From Paenibacillus daejeonensis DSM 15491 (GTDB taxonomy: Bacteria > Bacillota > Bacilli > Paenibacillales > Paenibacillaceae): DNA of 64,000 nt. A program made the position numbers and the translations under genes. Shown piece after piece: positions 1-8,738 of this stretch (its first letter is position 1; every line of letters starts with the position of its first letter). The notes under the pieces are model-generated. The model saw only the letters and a list, made by a program, of their open reading frames with translations. It was not told the DNA's origin and did not search any database. The DNA lies in the NCBI RefSeq assembly GCF_000378385.1, contig NZ_KB899659.1, positions 895,418 through 959,417 on the forward strand. Direction: 5' to 3'.

Positions 1-1863
1 CTTGGTCGCCTCCAGCGGACCCATGAACATTTCATACATCCGCAAGGTATCCGCGCCGTACTCTCCGACGATATCATCCGGGTTGATGACATTGCCGCGC
101 GATTTACTCATTTTCTCATTGTTCGTGCCCAGGATCATCCCCTGGTTCACCAGCTTCTGGAACGGTTCCTTGGTCGAGACCACACCAAGATCGTACAATA
201 CCTTATGCCAGAACCGCGCATACAGCAAGTGAAGCACGGCGTGCTCTGCTCCACCGATGTAGAGATCGACCGGCAGCCATTGTTCCTGCTTTTCCTTGGC
301 GCACAGCTCATCGGAATTGTGTGGATCGATAAACCGCAGGTAGTACCAGCAGCTGCCCGCCCATTGCGGCATGGTGTTGGTTTCGCGGCGGGCTTTCATA
401 CCGGTTTCCGGATCGATTGTTTCCACCCAGTCCGTCACAACAGCAAGCGGAGACTCGCCAGTACCCGAAGGCGTAATCTGGTCCACATCAGGCAGCAATA
501 GCGGCAGCTCAGACTCGCTGACAGGCTTCATGGTGCCGTCTTCCAAATGAAGAATGGGAATCGGCTCTCCCCAATAACGCTGACGACTGAACAGCCAGTC
601 GCGCAACCGGTACGTTACCTTGCCTTGTCCCTTGCCCTCTGCTTCGAGCCAATTCGTCATTGCCTGGATGGCCTTCTCATTGTCCAAGCCGTCCAGCAGT
701 CCGGAGTTGACATGAGGTCCGTCACCTGCATAAGCTTCCTTCGTCACATCGCCACCCTCGACGACTTCGACGATCGGCAGCTCATATTGCTTGGCAAATT
801 CCCAGTCCCGTTGGTCATGCCCCGGTACCGCCATGATTGCGCCTGTGCCGTACCCGGCCAATACATAATCGGCAATCCAGATGGGCAGTTTGGCACCATT
901 CGCCGGGTTCACGGCATACGCACCGGTGAACACCCCGCTCTTCTCCTTCGCGAGATCTGTACGCTCCAGATCACTCTTGCGAGCCGCTTTGTCCTGGTAG
1001 GCTTTGACCGCTTCCAACTGCTCAGCAGCCGTAATGCTTGCCACCAGCTCATGCTCAGGTGCCAAGACGCAATAGGTCGCACCGAACAGTGTATCCGGAC
1101 GCGTAGTGAAGACTTCCAGCGTTTTGTCATGTCCGTCGATGGCAAAGGTAACCTCTGCCCCCTTGGATTTGCCAATCCAGTTGCGTTGCATATCCTTAAT
1201 GCTTTCGGCCCAATCCAGCTCCTCCAGATCCTCCAGCAGGCGCTCAGCATAAGCCGTAATGCGCAGCATCCATTGACGCATTGGCTTACGGATAACCGGG
1301 TGGTTGCCGCGCTCGCTCAGGCCATCGATGACTTCTTCATTGGCCAATACAGTGCCCAATGCCGGACACCAGTTCACCGGCACCTCTGCTACATACGCCA
1401 GTCCTTTGTTGTAGAGCTGGATGAAAATCCATTGCGTCCACTTGTAATAATCAGGATCAGTTGTGCTGATCTCGCGGTCCCAATCGTACGAGAAACCAAG
1501 GGATTTGATCTGACGGCGAAAATTGTCAATGTTGACAAAGGTAATGTCTCTCGGATGCTTGCCGGTATCCAGAGCGTGCTGCTCCGCCGGCAAGCCGAAT
1601 GCGTCCCAGCCCATGGGATGCAGGACATTGTAGCCCCGCATACGCTTATAGCGCGAGACGATATCCGTTGCGGTATACCCTTCCGGGTGACCGACATGCA
1701 GTCCGGCTCCTGAAGGGTAGGGGAACATATCGAGGGCGTAGAATTTCGGCTTGGCCGGATCCTCGGTCGTTTTGAAGGTTTGCTTTTCATCCCAGTATTG
1801 CTGCCATTTCGGCTCTAAGGTCAGCGGTTGATAGCCCGCTTGCGCTTGTCTTTCATCGGTCAT
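1..1863 (-). CDS. leuS: Leucyl-tRNA synthetase (leuS), 3' end outside window
   Basis: Class I aminoacyl-tRNA synthetase that charges tRNA-Leu in the cytoplasm. The visible 621 codons are open from an ATG at 1863 to the window edge. The HIGH-type motif reads GLHVGHPEG shortly after the N terminus, and the KMSKS motif (EKMSKSRGN) lies near 97-120. Family members have about 800 residues, so the anticodon-binding C-terminal part is missing. An RBS (AGGAGG-like, near 1872) precedes the ATG. The large plus-strand reading frame at 547-1713 is a shadow of this gene. Expression is controlled by the T-box leader just upstream. Confidence 0.97.
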   Translation of the reverse strand, partial: MTDERQAQAGYQPLTLEPKWQQYWDEKQTFKTTEDPAKPKFYALDMFPYPSGAGLHVGHPEGYTATDIVSRYKRMRGYNVLHPMGWDAFGLPAEQHALDTGKHPRDITFVNIDNFRRQIKSLGFSYDWDREISTTDPDYYKWTQWIFIQLYNKGLAYVAEVPVNWCPALGTVLANEEVIDGLSERGNHPVIRKPMRQWMLRITAYAERLLEDLEELDWAESIKDMQRNWIGKSKGAEVTFAIDGHDKTLEVFTTRPDTLFGATYCVLAPEHELVASITAAEQLEAVKAYQDKAARKSDLERTDLAKEKSGVFTGAYAVNPANGAKLPIWIADYVLAGYGTGAIMAVPGHDQRDWEFAKQYELPIVEVVEGGDVTKEAYAGDGPHVNSGLLDGLDNEKAIQAMTNWLEAEGKGQGKVTYRLRDWLFSRQRYWGEPIPILHLEDGTMKPVSESELPLLLPDVDQITPSGTGESPLAVVTDWVETIDPETGMKARRETNTMPQWAGSCWYYLRFIDPHNSDELCAKEKQEQWLPVDLYIGGAEHAVLHLLYARFWHKVLYDLGVVSTKEPFQKLVNQGMILGTNNEKMSKSRGNVINPDDIVGEYGADTLRMYEMFMGPLEATK

Positions 1864-1945
1864 GCTCGTAAGCCTCCTGAAATAAAATATGCGTTCGTAC
1901 CACTTAAGTCTGTGTTCAAAATGGTTTAACAACCTCTTTAAAAAC

Positions 1946-2220
1946 AAAAAAACTCCCGCCCCAGCGCATTGGCTAGGGACGAGAGAGTTATTCCCGTGGT
2001 ACCACCCTAGTTAGCGGCGGACATGCTTTGCCCGTCACTCACTTTGAATCCCTTATCGCGGGACAGACGGCGACGACCGGTACCGCGAGGTACTCAGGCC
2101 ACGCAGGCTCCAAGGCGAGTTCATCCGCTCTTCCGGTTCGGCTCGCACCACACGCCGACTCTCTGATCCGGTTCACGCACTACTACTCCTCTTCCTTGCC
2201 CTGACTTATCGGTTAACTTT
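1946..2220 (-). promoter_or_regulatory. T-box riboswitch leader of leuS
   Basis: On the minus strand the conserved T-box core AGGGTGGTACCACGGG lies at 2008-1993. It is followed by a G/C-rich terminator hairpin with a T run (1990-1946). A CTC triplet at 2119-2117, in a GAACTC context, is a good candidate Leu specifier codon. Uncharged tRNA-Leu would pair with the specifier and the T-box bulge, stabilise the antiterminator and allow leuS transcription. This leader fills most of the 405-base gap between leuS and the methyltransferase gene. Confidence 0.93.
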
Positions 2221-2225
2221 CCCTT

Positions 2226-2254
2226 ATTCTAATCAAGGCCCCAGCCGCTGTCAA
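2226..2254 (-). promoter_or_regulatory. Sigma-A promoter of the leuS T-box leader
   Basis: On the minus strand, -35 TTGACA (2254-2249) and -10 TAGAAT (2231-2226) are separated by 17 bases. It sits immediately after the stop codon of the preceding gene and just before the T-box leader, so leuS can be transcribed independently of the upstream operon. Confidence 0.75.
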
Positions 2255-2268
2255 GCTTGATAGCCCGC

Positions 2269-3042
2269 CTATTTCACCGCAGCGAAAAATAGCCGTTCGC
2301 TATCCGCCTCAGGCGACTTCAACTGAAAGTCGGCAAATGTCTCTATCCTGGAGAAGCCCGCCCGCTTAAGCGCGGCTGTCAGCCACTCTGGATCATAAGC
2401 CCGCTGAATATGAACTTCCTCAATCCGGTGAAACAAGGCCTCTCCCGGACGTTCGGTACGTGCGAAAATCGTCAGTTGATGCTCAATTTCTCTGCGCTGG
2501 GCATCGTAATCGCTTGTCCAAATATAAGCGATATCCCGCTCGTCCAGCGTAAACGGCTGCTCCTCTGCGTAACGCTGGAGTTGCAGGGGCGCATGCACGT
2601 CAAACAGGAACACGCCGCCTTCCTTCAATCCTCTCCAGGTCGCCTGCAGTGCGGATTCTACATCATCCGGTTCCGTCAAATAGTTGAGACAATCACAAAA
2701 GGAGACGCACGCATCCACCGGTTCGGGCAGCTCCCATTCTCTCATATCCTGCTGCAGCCATCGGATGGAGCCGCGGCCCGGCATCAGGGCCTCGCGAGGC
2801 GACTCCTCCCACTTGCTGCGCGCCACAGTTAGCATATCGGCGGAGAGGTCGATGCCATAGACCTGAAATCCCGATCTAGCCAGCGGAATAGATAAGCTCC
2901 CCGTCCCGCAGCCCAAATCGGCAACCGATTTTGGAATTCCGTATCGCTCCCAGCACTGGCGCATGAAGCCCAGCCAATCGGGATAAGGCATGTCTTCCAT
3001 CAACCGGTCATAGACCGATGCAAATTGTCGATAGGCTCGCAT
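2269..3042 (-). CDS. Class I SAM-dependent methyltransferase, YqeM-like
   Basis: 257 residues with a Rossmann methyltransferase fold. Motif I is DLGCGTGSLS (about residues 42-51) and an acidic GIDLS strand end follows. The substrate is unknown. It occupies the position of B. subtilis yqeM, downstream of rsfS, here with a CvfB-like gene in between. A GGAGG RBS precedes the ATG, which lies 15 bases after the stop of the upstream gene. It is probably the last gene of the yqeG-led operon. The functional assignment beyond methyltransferase is inference from neighbourhood. Confidence 0.85.
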   Translation of the reverse strand: MRAYRQFASVYDRLMEDMPYPDWLGFMRQCWERYGIPKSVADLGCGTGSLSIPLARSGFQVYGIDLSADMLTVARSKWEESPREALMPGRGSIRWLQQDMREWELPEPVDACVSFCDCLNYLTEPDDVESALQATWRGLKEGGVFLFDVHAPLQLQRYAEEQPFTLDERDIAYIWTSDYDAQRREIEHQLTIFARTERPGEALFHRIEEVHIQRAYDPEWLTAALKRAGFSRIETFADFQLKSPEADSERLFFAAVK

Positions 3043-3057
3043 AAATCCTCCAAAGAG

Positions 3058-3993
3058 TTAGTCGCTGGCCGGGCTAGGTGACGGCCCCTCTCCTGCCTGT
3101 TCTTGATCTTGGCCGGCGAGATACGTCCAGCTGCCATCCTGCGTGATCAGGCGCTCACGCATCAGCTTGCCCAGCGCCCGTTTGAACGCAGACTTGCTAA
3201 TCCCGAAGCGCTGTTTGATAATATCGGCTGGTGTCTCGTCAGAGTAAGGCATTGCTCCGCGGGGCCGTTCCTTCAAAAACGCCAGAATCCGTTCAGCATC
3301 CTCGATTCGGCCCACTTGCTTGAGCGGCGCCGTCGACAGGTTGACCCGCCCATCCTCACGAATGAAAGTCACTCGGGCCTGTACACGTTCTCCCAGCCGA
3401 AGTGGCTTGATCCGCTCATCGGCTGGAATGAAGCCATACGCACCAAAGCCGACAACACCGCCATCAATCAGAACAAAAGAACCGATCTGCAGTGTCTTGG
3501 TTACCCAGCCTTCTACTGTCTGGTTGCGCCAAGTGTCTGGTGCTGCAAATACAAGGGGAGCAAGCTCCTGTTCACCTGCCAGTTTGGCCACCAGCCGACC
3601 AGCCCGGTCATGAGCCAAGGTTACAAACACTTCATCACCCGGCATTGGACGGTATTCACGCAGCTCCGGCAATTCCGAAATCGGCAGCAGCAGCTGCCGT
3701 CCCAGCCCAATCTCGAGAAAGCAGCCCAGACGCGCATGGATATCCGCAACCTTAAGCCGCTTCATTTCGCCGAGCTGGATGAGCGGTTGGCGCATCGTAG
3801 CTGCGATCCGATCTTCCGAATCATGATAGACAAACACCTCAACCGTGTCACCAGCCTTGGGCCGGTGGCCAACGATCTCCGAGTAATGTAGCAGCACCTC
3901 GCGTCCCCCTGGCTCGCTGCTCAGATAATAACCGTTCGGCGGTGCCTCGCGGACAACTGTCAGCTGCTGGGTCTGTCCGGCGGTCAGCGTCAT
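3058..3993 (-). CDS. S1 RNA-binding domain protein, CvfB/YitL-like
   Basis: 311 residues starting at the ATG that overlaps the rsfS stop codon (ATGA, 3990-3993). The longer upstream frame belongs to rsfS sequence. The protein contains consecutive S1-like beta domains (for example IQLGEMKRLKV and GSFVLIDGGVVGFGAYGFIP) and a C-terminal winged-helix-like segment (TPADIIKQRFGISKSAFKRALGKL). This arrangement is typical of the CvfB family, which is implicated in RNA binding and virulence-factor expression in staphylococci. The coupled start suggests co-translation with the ribosome silencing factor. Confidence 0.85.
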   Translation of the reverse strand: MTLTAGQTQQLTVVREAPPNGYYLSSEPGGREVLLHYSEIVGHRPKAGDTVEVFVYHDSEDRIAATMRQPLIQLGEMKRLKVADIHARLGCFLEIGLGRQLLLPISELPELREYRPMPGDEVFVTLAHDRAGRLVAKLAGEQELAPLVFAAPDTWRNQTVEGWVTKTLQIGSFVLIDGGVVGFGAYGFIPADERIKPLRLGERVQARVTFIREDGRVNLSTAPLKQVGRIEDAERILAFLKERPRGAMPYSDETPADIIKQRFGISKSAFKRALGKLMRERLITQDGSWTYLAGQDQEQAGEGPSPSPASD

Positions 3994-4337
3994 GCGAACT
4001 CCACAACCTTGGCGTCCGACCATAGCCGTTCGATATTGTAGTAGTCCCGCTCGTCGCGGTGGAAGATATGGACCACCACATCCCCCAAATCCATCAGAAC
4101 CCAACGGGCAGAATCCATGCCTTCAATTCCGCGGATCATGCCGCCTTTGGCCTCCACTTGCTTGCGAACCTCCGTAGCAATGGATTGTACCTGGATGTCC
4201 GAATTTCCGTGACAAATCACGAAATAATCGGCCACCAGCGAAATTCCGGTCAAATTCAATGCAATCAACCGATTCGCTTTTTTCTCTTCTGCTGCACTTG
4301 CAGCAATTTGCATTAACGCTTCCGAAGTCAATGTCAT
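3990..4337 (-). CDS. rsfS: Ribosomal silencing factor RsfS
   Basis: 115 residues, full length for the RsfS/YqeL/Iojap family. It binds ribosomal protein uL14 on the 50S subunit and blocks subunit joining under nutrient limitation. Family signatures seen are VADYFVICHGNSDIQVQSIA and the C-terminal VVVHIFHRDERDYYNIERLW. Its start overlaps the yqeK stop (ATGA, 4334-4337) and its stop overlaps the next gene, so it is translationally coupled on both sides. Confidence 0.95.
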   Translation of the reverse strand: MTLTSEALMQIAASAAEEKKANRLIALNLTGISLVADYFVICHGNSDIQVQSIATEVRKQVEAKGGMIRGIEGMDSARWVLMDLGDVVVHIFHRDERDYYNIERLWSDAKVVEFA

Positions 4338-4903
4338 GCCTCAGCCTCCTTAAGAATCAAGTTATTGCGTGCGAGCAATGTCAAGGGATAGATACGTTTG
4401 CCTTTTTCAATCAAAAACAAGATTGTTGTGTCCAGTCCTGCCAGGATCGCCTTCTCCAAGCTCTGCTCCGCCAGTTCACGAATATCGGACACCAGCGGGA
4501 AGCTCCGGCCCGGCTCAATCAGATCAGCCAGCCAGACAATCTTCTCCAAGTGAGACATCCCCGGACGACCGGAGGTGTGAAACCGGATCGCATCCAGAAC
4601 CTGCGGATCTGTAATCCCATAATCGCGGCGGGCCGCGTAGGCTCCAGCGTAAGCGTGCCAGAGCTCTTTATCATGATCGAGCACTTCCAGATATTCGCCT
4701 TCCTCCCGGATCGCTTCCGCCATCTTCTCCACAGGCCATTGTTTGGCCACATCATGGAGGATGACCGCGAGCTCGGCCTGTTCGGGATCCCCGCCATACC
4801 GTTTCACAAGATCGGCTGCCGTGCTCATCACACCTTCAGTATGATACCAGCGCCGTGATGACATCTGTGCCTGTACGGACTCCATTAGTGCCTTACGATC
4901 CAT
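4334..4903 (-). CDS. yqeK: YqeK family HD hydrolase (symmetrical Ap4A hydrolase)
   Basis: 189 residues from the ATG at 4903. An AAAGGA RBS is well spaced for this start, and the start overlaps the end of nadD. The HD metal-binding signature is present (His21, His50-Asp51), with later HTSGRPGMS and DLIEPGR motifs of the YqeK family. Family members split diadenosine tetraphosphate into two ADP using an iron-type metal centre. It lies between nadD and rsfS exactly as in other Bacillota. Confidence 0.93.
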   Translation of the reverse strand: MDRKALMESVQAQMSSRRWYHTEGVMSTAADLVKRYGGDPEQAELAVILHDVAKQWPVEKMAEAIREEGEYLEVLDHDKELWHAYAGAYAARRDYGITDPQVLDAIRFHTSGRPGMSHLEKIVWLADLIEPGRSFPLVSDIRELAEQSLEKAILAGLDTTILFLIEKGKRIYPLTLLARNNLILKEAEA

Positions 4904-5483
4904 AGAGTTCATTCCTTTTAATGAATTGATACACTTTATCAGGTACCAGAAAACGGATAGATCGGCCTGCCCCGCGCCGCGCGCGAATATCGGTCGATGA
5001 TATATCAATGAGCGGCATCTCGCAGCGCTGCAGTTTCTCACGCACACCAGCAGGCAAGCTGCCGGTATCCATTGTGACGCCTGGGCGTTCCACCACGACA
5101 AAGGAGACCAGCTCTGCCAATTCTTCAATCTGATGCCATTGCTGGAGATCATTCACCCGGTCGGCACCTATGATAAAGGAAAATTCCCGGCCCGGGTACA
5201 GCTCACGCAGCGACTTCACCGTATCAATCGTGTACGACGTGCCGCCACGCTCCAGCTCAAGGTCCATTGCCCGGAAGTGTGGCTGAAAATCAATCGCCCG
5301 GTATACCATCTCCAGACGCTCTTCGGAAGATGCATGCGGTGCATGATCCTTGAGCGGTGGCGTGGCGGCGGGAATAAACCAGATTTCGTCGAGTCCACAA
5401 GCCTCGCGGGCCGACTCGGCGGCAAGCAAATGTCCATAATGTATCGGATCGAAGGTGCCGCCCATTAAACCAACCTGAATCAT
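4893..5483 (-). CDS. nadD: Nicotinate-nucleotide adenylyltransferase
   Basis: 196 residues, the usual length. It makes nicotinate adenine dinucleotide from NaMN and ATP in NAD biosynthesis. The nucleotidyltransferase motif GGTFDPIHYGHL (residues 8-19) contains the HxGH element, and the C-terminal ISSTDIRAR motif is present. The stop overlaps yqeK by 11 bases, so the two are coupled. Confidence 0.96.
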   Translation of the reverse strand: MIQVGLMGGTFDPIHYGHLLAAESAREACGLDEIWFIPAATPPLKDHAPHASSEERLEMVYRAIDFQPHFRAMDLELERGGTSYTIDTVKSLRELYPGREFSFIIGADRVNDLQQWHQIEELAELVSFVVVERPGVTMDTGSLPAGVREKLQRCEMPLIDISSTDIRARRGAGRSIRFLVPDKVYQFIKRNELYGS

Positions 5484-5576
5484 ACTTCACCCTCCCCCTG
5501 TATTCGGTTTATTTCAAGCATTCCGTGATCGAACAACGAGGAGTCGCTGCGAGAAAGAGGGGGCTTCCGATCGCTG

Positions 5577-5630
5577 TTGTCCCCAGATTTTATGATTTGT
5601 ACCGCTTTAGCGGTTAAAATCCGGGGACAA
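5577..5630. repeat. 54-base near-perfect inverted repeat in the nadD-yhbY gap
   Basis: Outer arms TTGTCCCC-a-GATTTTA and TAAAATC-c-GGGGACAA enclose an inner palindrome ACCGCTTTAGCGGT (5601-5614). There is no T run, so it is not a standard terminator. It occupies the centre of the 263-base gap 5484-5746, which otherwise shows only purine-rich and pyrimidine-rich flanks. It may be a dispersed palindromic element or a structured mRNA spacer between yhbY and nadD. Confidence 0.6.
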
Positions 5631-5746
5631 AGGCGAGCGTTTCACTTCTCCAGCCGCCCTCTTCCTCTCCGCTCTTCCGACTTTGTTCTTATCAAGTCTG
5701 AGAATAAACGCTCATGTTAACAAAAAAGCCAAATCGACTCCCGCCA

Positions 5747-6037
5747 TTATGGCAGTTCGATGGTTTTGTGGTCGGTGGACTCTTTGTAGAGTACGATGGT
5801 CTTGCCGATGACCTGTACCAGCTCGGCGCCGGAACCAGCTGCCAGTTCAGCTCCGATAGCTTTGGGGTCTTCATCACAGTTGTTGAGGACGGAGATCTTC
5901 ATCAGCTCCCGTGTCTCAATCGCTTCCTGGATATGACGGATCAAATGCTCGTTGGTGCCACCTTTGCCGACCTGGAAGATCGGGGTCAGATGGTGCGCAA
6001 GCGAGCGCAGATGACGCTTTTGTTTGCCTGTTAACAT
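5747..6037 (-). CDS. yhbY: CRM-domain RNA-binding protein YhbY
   Basis: 96 residues forming a single CRM domain. It begins LTGKQKRHLRSLAHHL and carries the conserved glycine loop VGKGG (about residues 23-27), followed by EAIETRELMKI. Family members associate with pre-50S ribosomal particles. It lies between aroE and nadD in the same orientation, as in B. subtilis (yqeI). Confidence 0.95.
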   Translation of the reverse strand: MLTGKQKRHLRSLAHHLTPIFQVGKGGTNEHLIRHIQEAIETRELMKISVLNNCDEDPKAIGAELAAGSGAELVQVIGKTIVLYKESTDHKTIELP

Positions 6038-6061
6038 AAGGATGGTTCCTTCTTTCTTCGT

Positions 6062-6922
6062 CTAAGATTGACCTAGGGCGGCAAGCACGCTCTCCCGCAT
6101 CGCTGCAGCGGGGGCTGGTTTGCCGGTCCAGTATTCGAATGCATAAGCACCCTGGTAAATAAACATGCCCAGGCCGCCGTGAATCCGGCAGCCTCTGGCT
6201 TCGGCTTCTTTCAATAACGAGGTCTTCAGCGGATTGTAGATCAAATCGCTGACAACGGTATCTGGTCGCAGCCACGCCGGATCCATCGGCAGCGCATCGA
6301 CTAGCGGGTGCATGCCAATCGACGTCGTATTGATTACAATATCAGCTTGTCCGCACCAGTGAGACAACTCCGCCTGGGAAATGGGCACCAGCTCGCCTTT
6401 ATCTTCATAAGCCGCCGCGAGGGCCTGGGCCTTGTCCGACGTGCGATTGCTGATGACGAGTCGACCAGGGCGCTCCTTAACGAGAGCATGGATGATCCCT
6501 CGTGCGGCACCACCGGCCCCAAGCAGCAAGATCGTTTTGCCCTCCAATTCAGCGGTCGCTTCCTCTTTGAGCGAGCGTACATAACCAATGCCATCCGTAT
6601 TATAACCTGTTAGCCGGCCATCCCGATTTACAATCGTATTTACTGCGCCAATGGCTTGTGCACTGGCGTCGATCTCGTCCAAAAACGGAATCACTTCCTG
6701 CTTGTGCGGGATGGTGACGTTCACACCGGCAATCCCCATTGCTCGCACCCCGCCGATAAAATCCTTCAGCATGGGCGGCGTAATATGAAAAGCCATATAG
6801 GCGCCATTCACTCCGGTCTCTGCAAATGCCCTGTTCATCATTACTGGCGATTTGGAATGTCTGACCGGATCTCCAATGACCCCGTACAACGTCGTATGGC
6901 TGTCAATTGCAGCAATTGTCAT
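6062..6922 (-). CDS. aroE: Shikimate dehydrogenase
   Basis: 286 residues, full length. It reduces 3-dehydroshikimate to shikimate with NADPH in aromatic amino-acid synthesis. The substrate-site motif HSKSPVMMN is near the N terminus, the dinucleotide-binding glycine motif GAGGAARG lies near the middle, and NTTSIGM and GGLGMFIYQGAYAFE follow. The substrate, 3-dehydroshikimate, is also consumed by the AsbF-like dehydratase in this window, so the two pathways share a branch point. Confidence 0.96.
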   Translation of the reverse strand: MTIAAIDSHTTLYGVIGDPVRHSKSPVMMNRAFAETGVNGAYMAFHITPPMLKDFIGGVRAMGIAGVNVTIPHKQEVIPFLDEIDASAQAIGAVNTIVNRDGRLTGYNTDGIGYVRSLKEEATAELEGKTILLLGAGGAARGIIHALVKERPGRLVISNRTSDKAQALAAAYEDKGELVPISQAELSHWCGQADIVINTTSIGMHPLVDALPMDPAWLRPDTVVSDLIYNPLKTSLLKEAEARGCRIHGGLGMFIYQGAYAFEYWTGKPAPAAAMRESVLAALGQS

Positions 6923-6951
6923 AGCTTGGTTGCTCCCCTTTATTCCCGAGC

Positions 6952-8076
6952 TTATATAATGGCTTCCCGCAGCAGCACCTTGACCCCCTTGGGGGCATAG
7001 ATGTCCACGAGCGCGCCTGTTTTGCCGTTGGCCTGAATCCAGCCGAGTCCCGAGATGAAGATATCCTGCCTCTTATCCCGCGGAATCCGCAGCGAATGTC
7101 TGGTCCACTCCGGTATTTCCCCAAGCATGTCCTCGTTCGGCGGTGCCAGCACGGTCCCGGCATGGGTCCGGTACAATTCATCCGCCCGCTCCAGCTTGGT
7201 CCGGTGCGGCTTGATGCCCGGAGCTATATAGACCGTAAAGGATTGTCGTTCCCCCTGGACAAAATCAAAGCGTGCCAGGGCGCCAAAGAATAAAGTCTGC
7301 TGCTCATTCAACTGGTACACAAGCGGTTTAAGCGTATGCTCCGGCAGAATAGTCTGCAGAATCTGTTTGGGAACCATCTCGGTAAGCCGGCTCGGGTATA
7401 CAATACCCGGCGTATCAATGATTGCTTTGCCGTCTTCCAGCGGAATCCGCACAGCATCCAAGGTTGTACCCGGGTAGCGTGAGGTAGTCAGCTCGCGATC
7501 GAGATCGCTGTAATCCCGAATCAATCGATTAATTAGCGTAGATTTGCCTACATTGGTCGCTCCGACCACATAGACATCTCTTCCATCTCTGTATCGATCC
7601 AGCGCCTCGATCACCCGGTCGAAGCCGAGATTGCGCTTGGCACTGCATAGCAGCACATCGACCGTCCGCAGGCCGTGGGCCTTCGCTTGCTGCTGCACCC
7701 AGTTCCGAAGCCGGTTCAGGTTGGTCACCTTCGGCAACAGATCCACCTTGTTCACGACCAGGAGAACCGGATTGTTGCCGACAAAACGCTGCAGTCCCGA
7801 GATGAGGCTGCCTTCGAAATCGAACAAATCGACAATATGCACAACCAGGCTGTCTGTTGCAGCAATTCCGCTCAACAACCGCAGGAAATCATCCTGGTCA
7901 ATCGTGACGCTCGCGGCGTCATTGTAATTCTTAATTCGGAAGCAGCGCTGACAGATAGCCGGATCGCGCGTCAGCGCAGTTTCCGGCACATATCCGGACC
8001 GATCCTGGTCCGTTGTCTGCAGCTTAACTCCACAGCCCGCACAATGCTCGGACGTTACGGTTTCTTGCTCTTTCAC
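6952..8076 (-). CDS. yqeH: Circularly permuted ribosome-biogenesis GTPase YqeH
   Basis: 374 residues from the GTG at 8076, which overlaps the yqeG stop (GTGA) and follows a GAGGAGG RBS. An N-terminal zinc finger (CAGCG, then CQRCF) is followed by permuted GTPase motifs: G4 VVNKVD, then G1 GATNVGKSTL, then G3 DTPG. It is needed for 30S subunit assembly in B. subtilis. The gene order yqeG-yqeH-aroE supports the assignment. Confidence 0.95.
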   Translation of the reverse strand: MKEQETVTSEHCAGCGVKLQTTDQDRSGYVPETALTRDPAICQRCFRIKNYNDAASVTIDQDDFLRLLSGIAATDSLVVHIVDLFDFEGSLISGLQRFVGNNPVLLVVNKVDLLPKVTNLNRLRNWVQQQAKAHGLRTVDVLLCSAKRNLGFDRVIEALDRYRDGRDVYVVGATNVGKSTLINRLIRDYSDLDRELTTSRYPGTTLDAVRIPLEDGKAIIDTPGIVYPSRLTEMVPKQILQTILPEHTLKPLVYQLNEQQTLFFGALARFDFVQGERQSFTVYIAPGIKPHRTKLERADELYRTHAGTVLAPPNEDMLGEIPEWTRHSLRIPRDKRQDIFISGLGWIQANGKTGALVDIYAPKGVKVLLREAII

Positions 8077-8597
8077 TTCTTGTCCTCCTCGGGCCACAGC
8101 CCTTTTTTGCGTAGTCTCGACAGGGCAATCTTCTCGATCTGCCGGTTCACCCTCGTCATAATGCCTTCATCCTTGGGCGCAATGGGGGTGACCAGAATGG
8201 TGTGCAGCCCCATTCTACGGCCGCCCAGTACATCCGTGAGCATCTGATCGCCAATGACGACTGTCGATTCAGCCTTCAGCTCCAGTACTTCCAGCGCCCT
8301 GCGAAACGAGCGGTTGGCCGGCTTGCGGGCCGCATGGATAAACGGGATATTAATCGGATCACAGAATTTCGATACCCGCGTCTGATTATTGTTGGACACA
8401 ATGACAACTCGAAACCCAAGATCGCGCACAACATCCAGCCAGGCAACTAGTTCTGGGGTCGCGATCGGGTCGCGAGCACCGACCAGCGTATTATCGAGAT
8501 CGGTAATAATGCCCCGGATGCCCTTTTCCTTCAGTTTATGAAGATCAATATCATAGACGGTATTGACAATTGTATTCGGCAGCAGCCGTGTAAACAT
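8073..8597 (-). CDS. yqeG: HAD-family phosphatase YqeG
   Basis: 174 residues of the YqeG (HAD IIIA) family. The nucleophile motif is DLDNTLVG, followed by VIVSNNNQ and VIGDQMLTDVLGG. Family members are linked to phosphatidylglycerophosphate phosphatase activity, but the bacterial substrate is uncertain. This is the first gene of the operon that runs toward leuS, and a promoter lies just upstream. Confidence 0.92.
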   Translation of the reverse strand: MFTRLLPNTIVNTVYDIDLHKLKEKGIRGIITDLDNTLVGARDPIATPELVAWLDVVRDLGFRVVIVSNNNQTRVSKFCDPINIPFIHAARKPANRSFRRALEVLELKAESTVVIGDQMLTDVLGGRRMGLHTILVTPIAPKDEGIMTRVNRQIEKIALSRLRKKGLWPEEDKK

Positions 8598-8639
8598 AGC
8601 TTCGACTCCCTTGCTTTACGTACCTTCATCTTAGGGAAA

Positions 8640-8669
8640 ACTATACCATAGAAGAGGAATTTGTTGCAA
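8640..8669 (-). promoter_or_regulatory. Promoter of the yqeG operon
   Basis: On the minus strand, -35 TTGCAA (8669-8664) and -10 TATAGT (8645-8640) are separated by 18 bases. It is located 43 bases before the yqeG ATG. Confidence 0.5.
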
Positions 8670-8688
8670 AGCAGCATCTCTGCATGCA

Positions 8689-8733
8689 AACCGCCGGAAG
8701 CAGCCTGCCTTCATGGCAGGCGCCCCCGGCGGC
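8689..8733 (-). terminator. Hairpin after the transglutaminase operon
   Basis: On the minus strand, just after the stop at 8739, a strong bipartite stem forms: CCGCCGG with CCGGCGG outside, and GCCTGCC with GGCAGGC inside. A short T stretch follows. It should end the MoxR/DUF58/transglutaminase transcript before the yqeG promoter. Confidence 0.65.
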
Positions 8734-8738
8734 TGGGA

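Noticed and set aside
547-1713. 388-residue plus-strand reading frame
   Set aside because: It is an antisense shadow of leuS, whose minus-strand frame carries HIGH and KMSKS motifs. The plus-strand product has no recognisable domain.
3103-3891. 262-residue plus-strand reading frame
   Set aside because: Antisense to the S1-domain protein, with no RBS or domain pattern.
3994-4104. Longer start for the S1-domain protein
   Set aside because: The upstream part lies inside rsfS. The ATG overlapping the rsfS stop is the natural coupled start.
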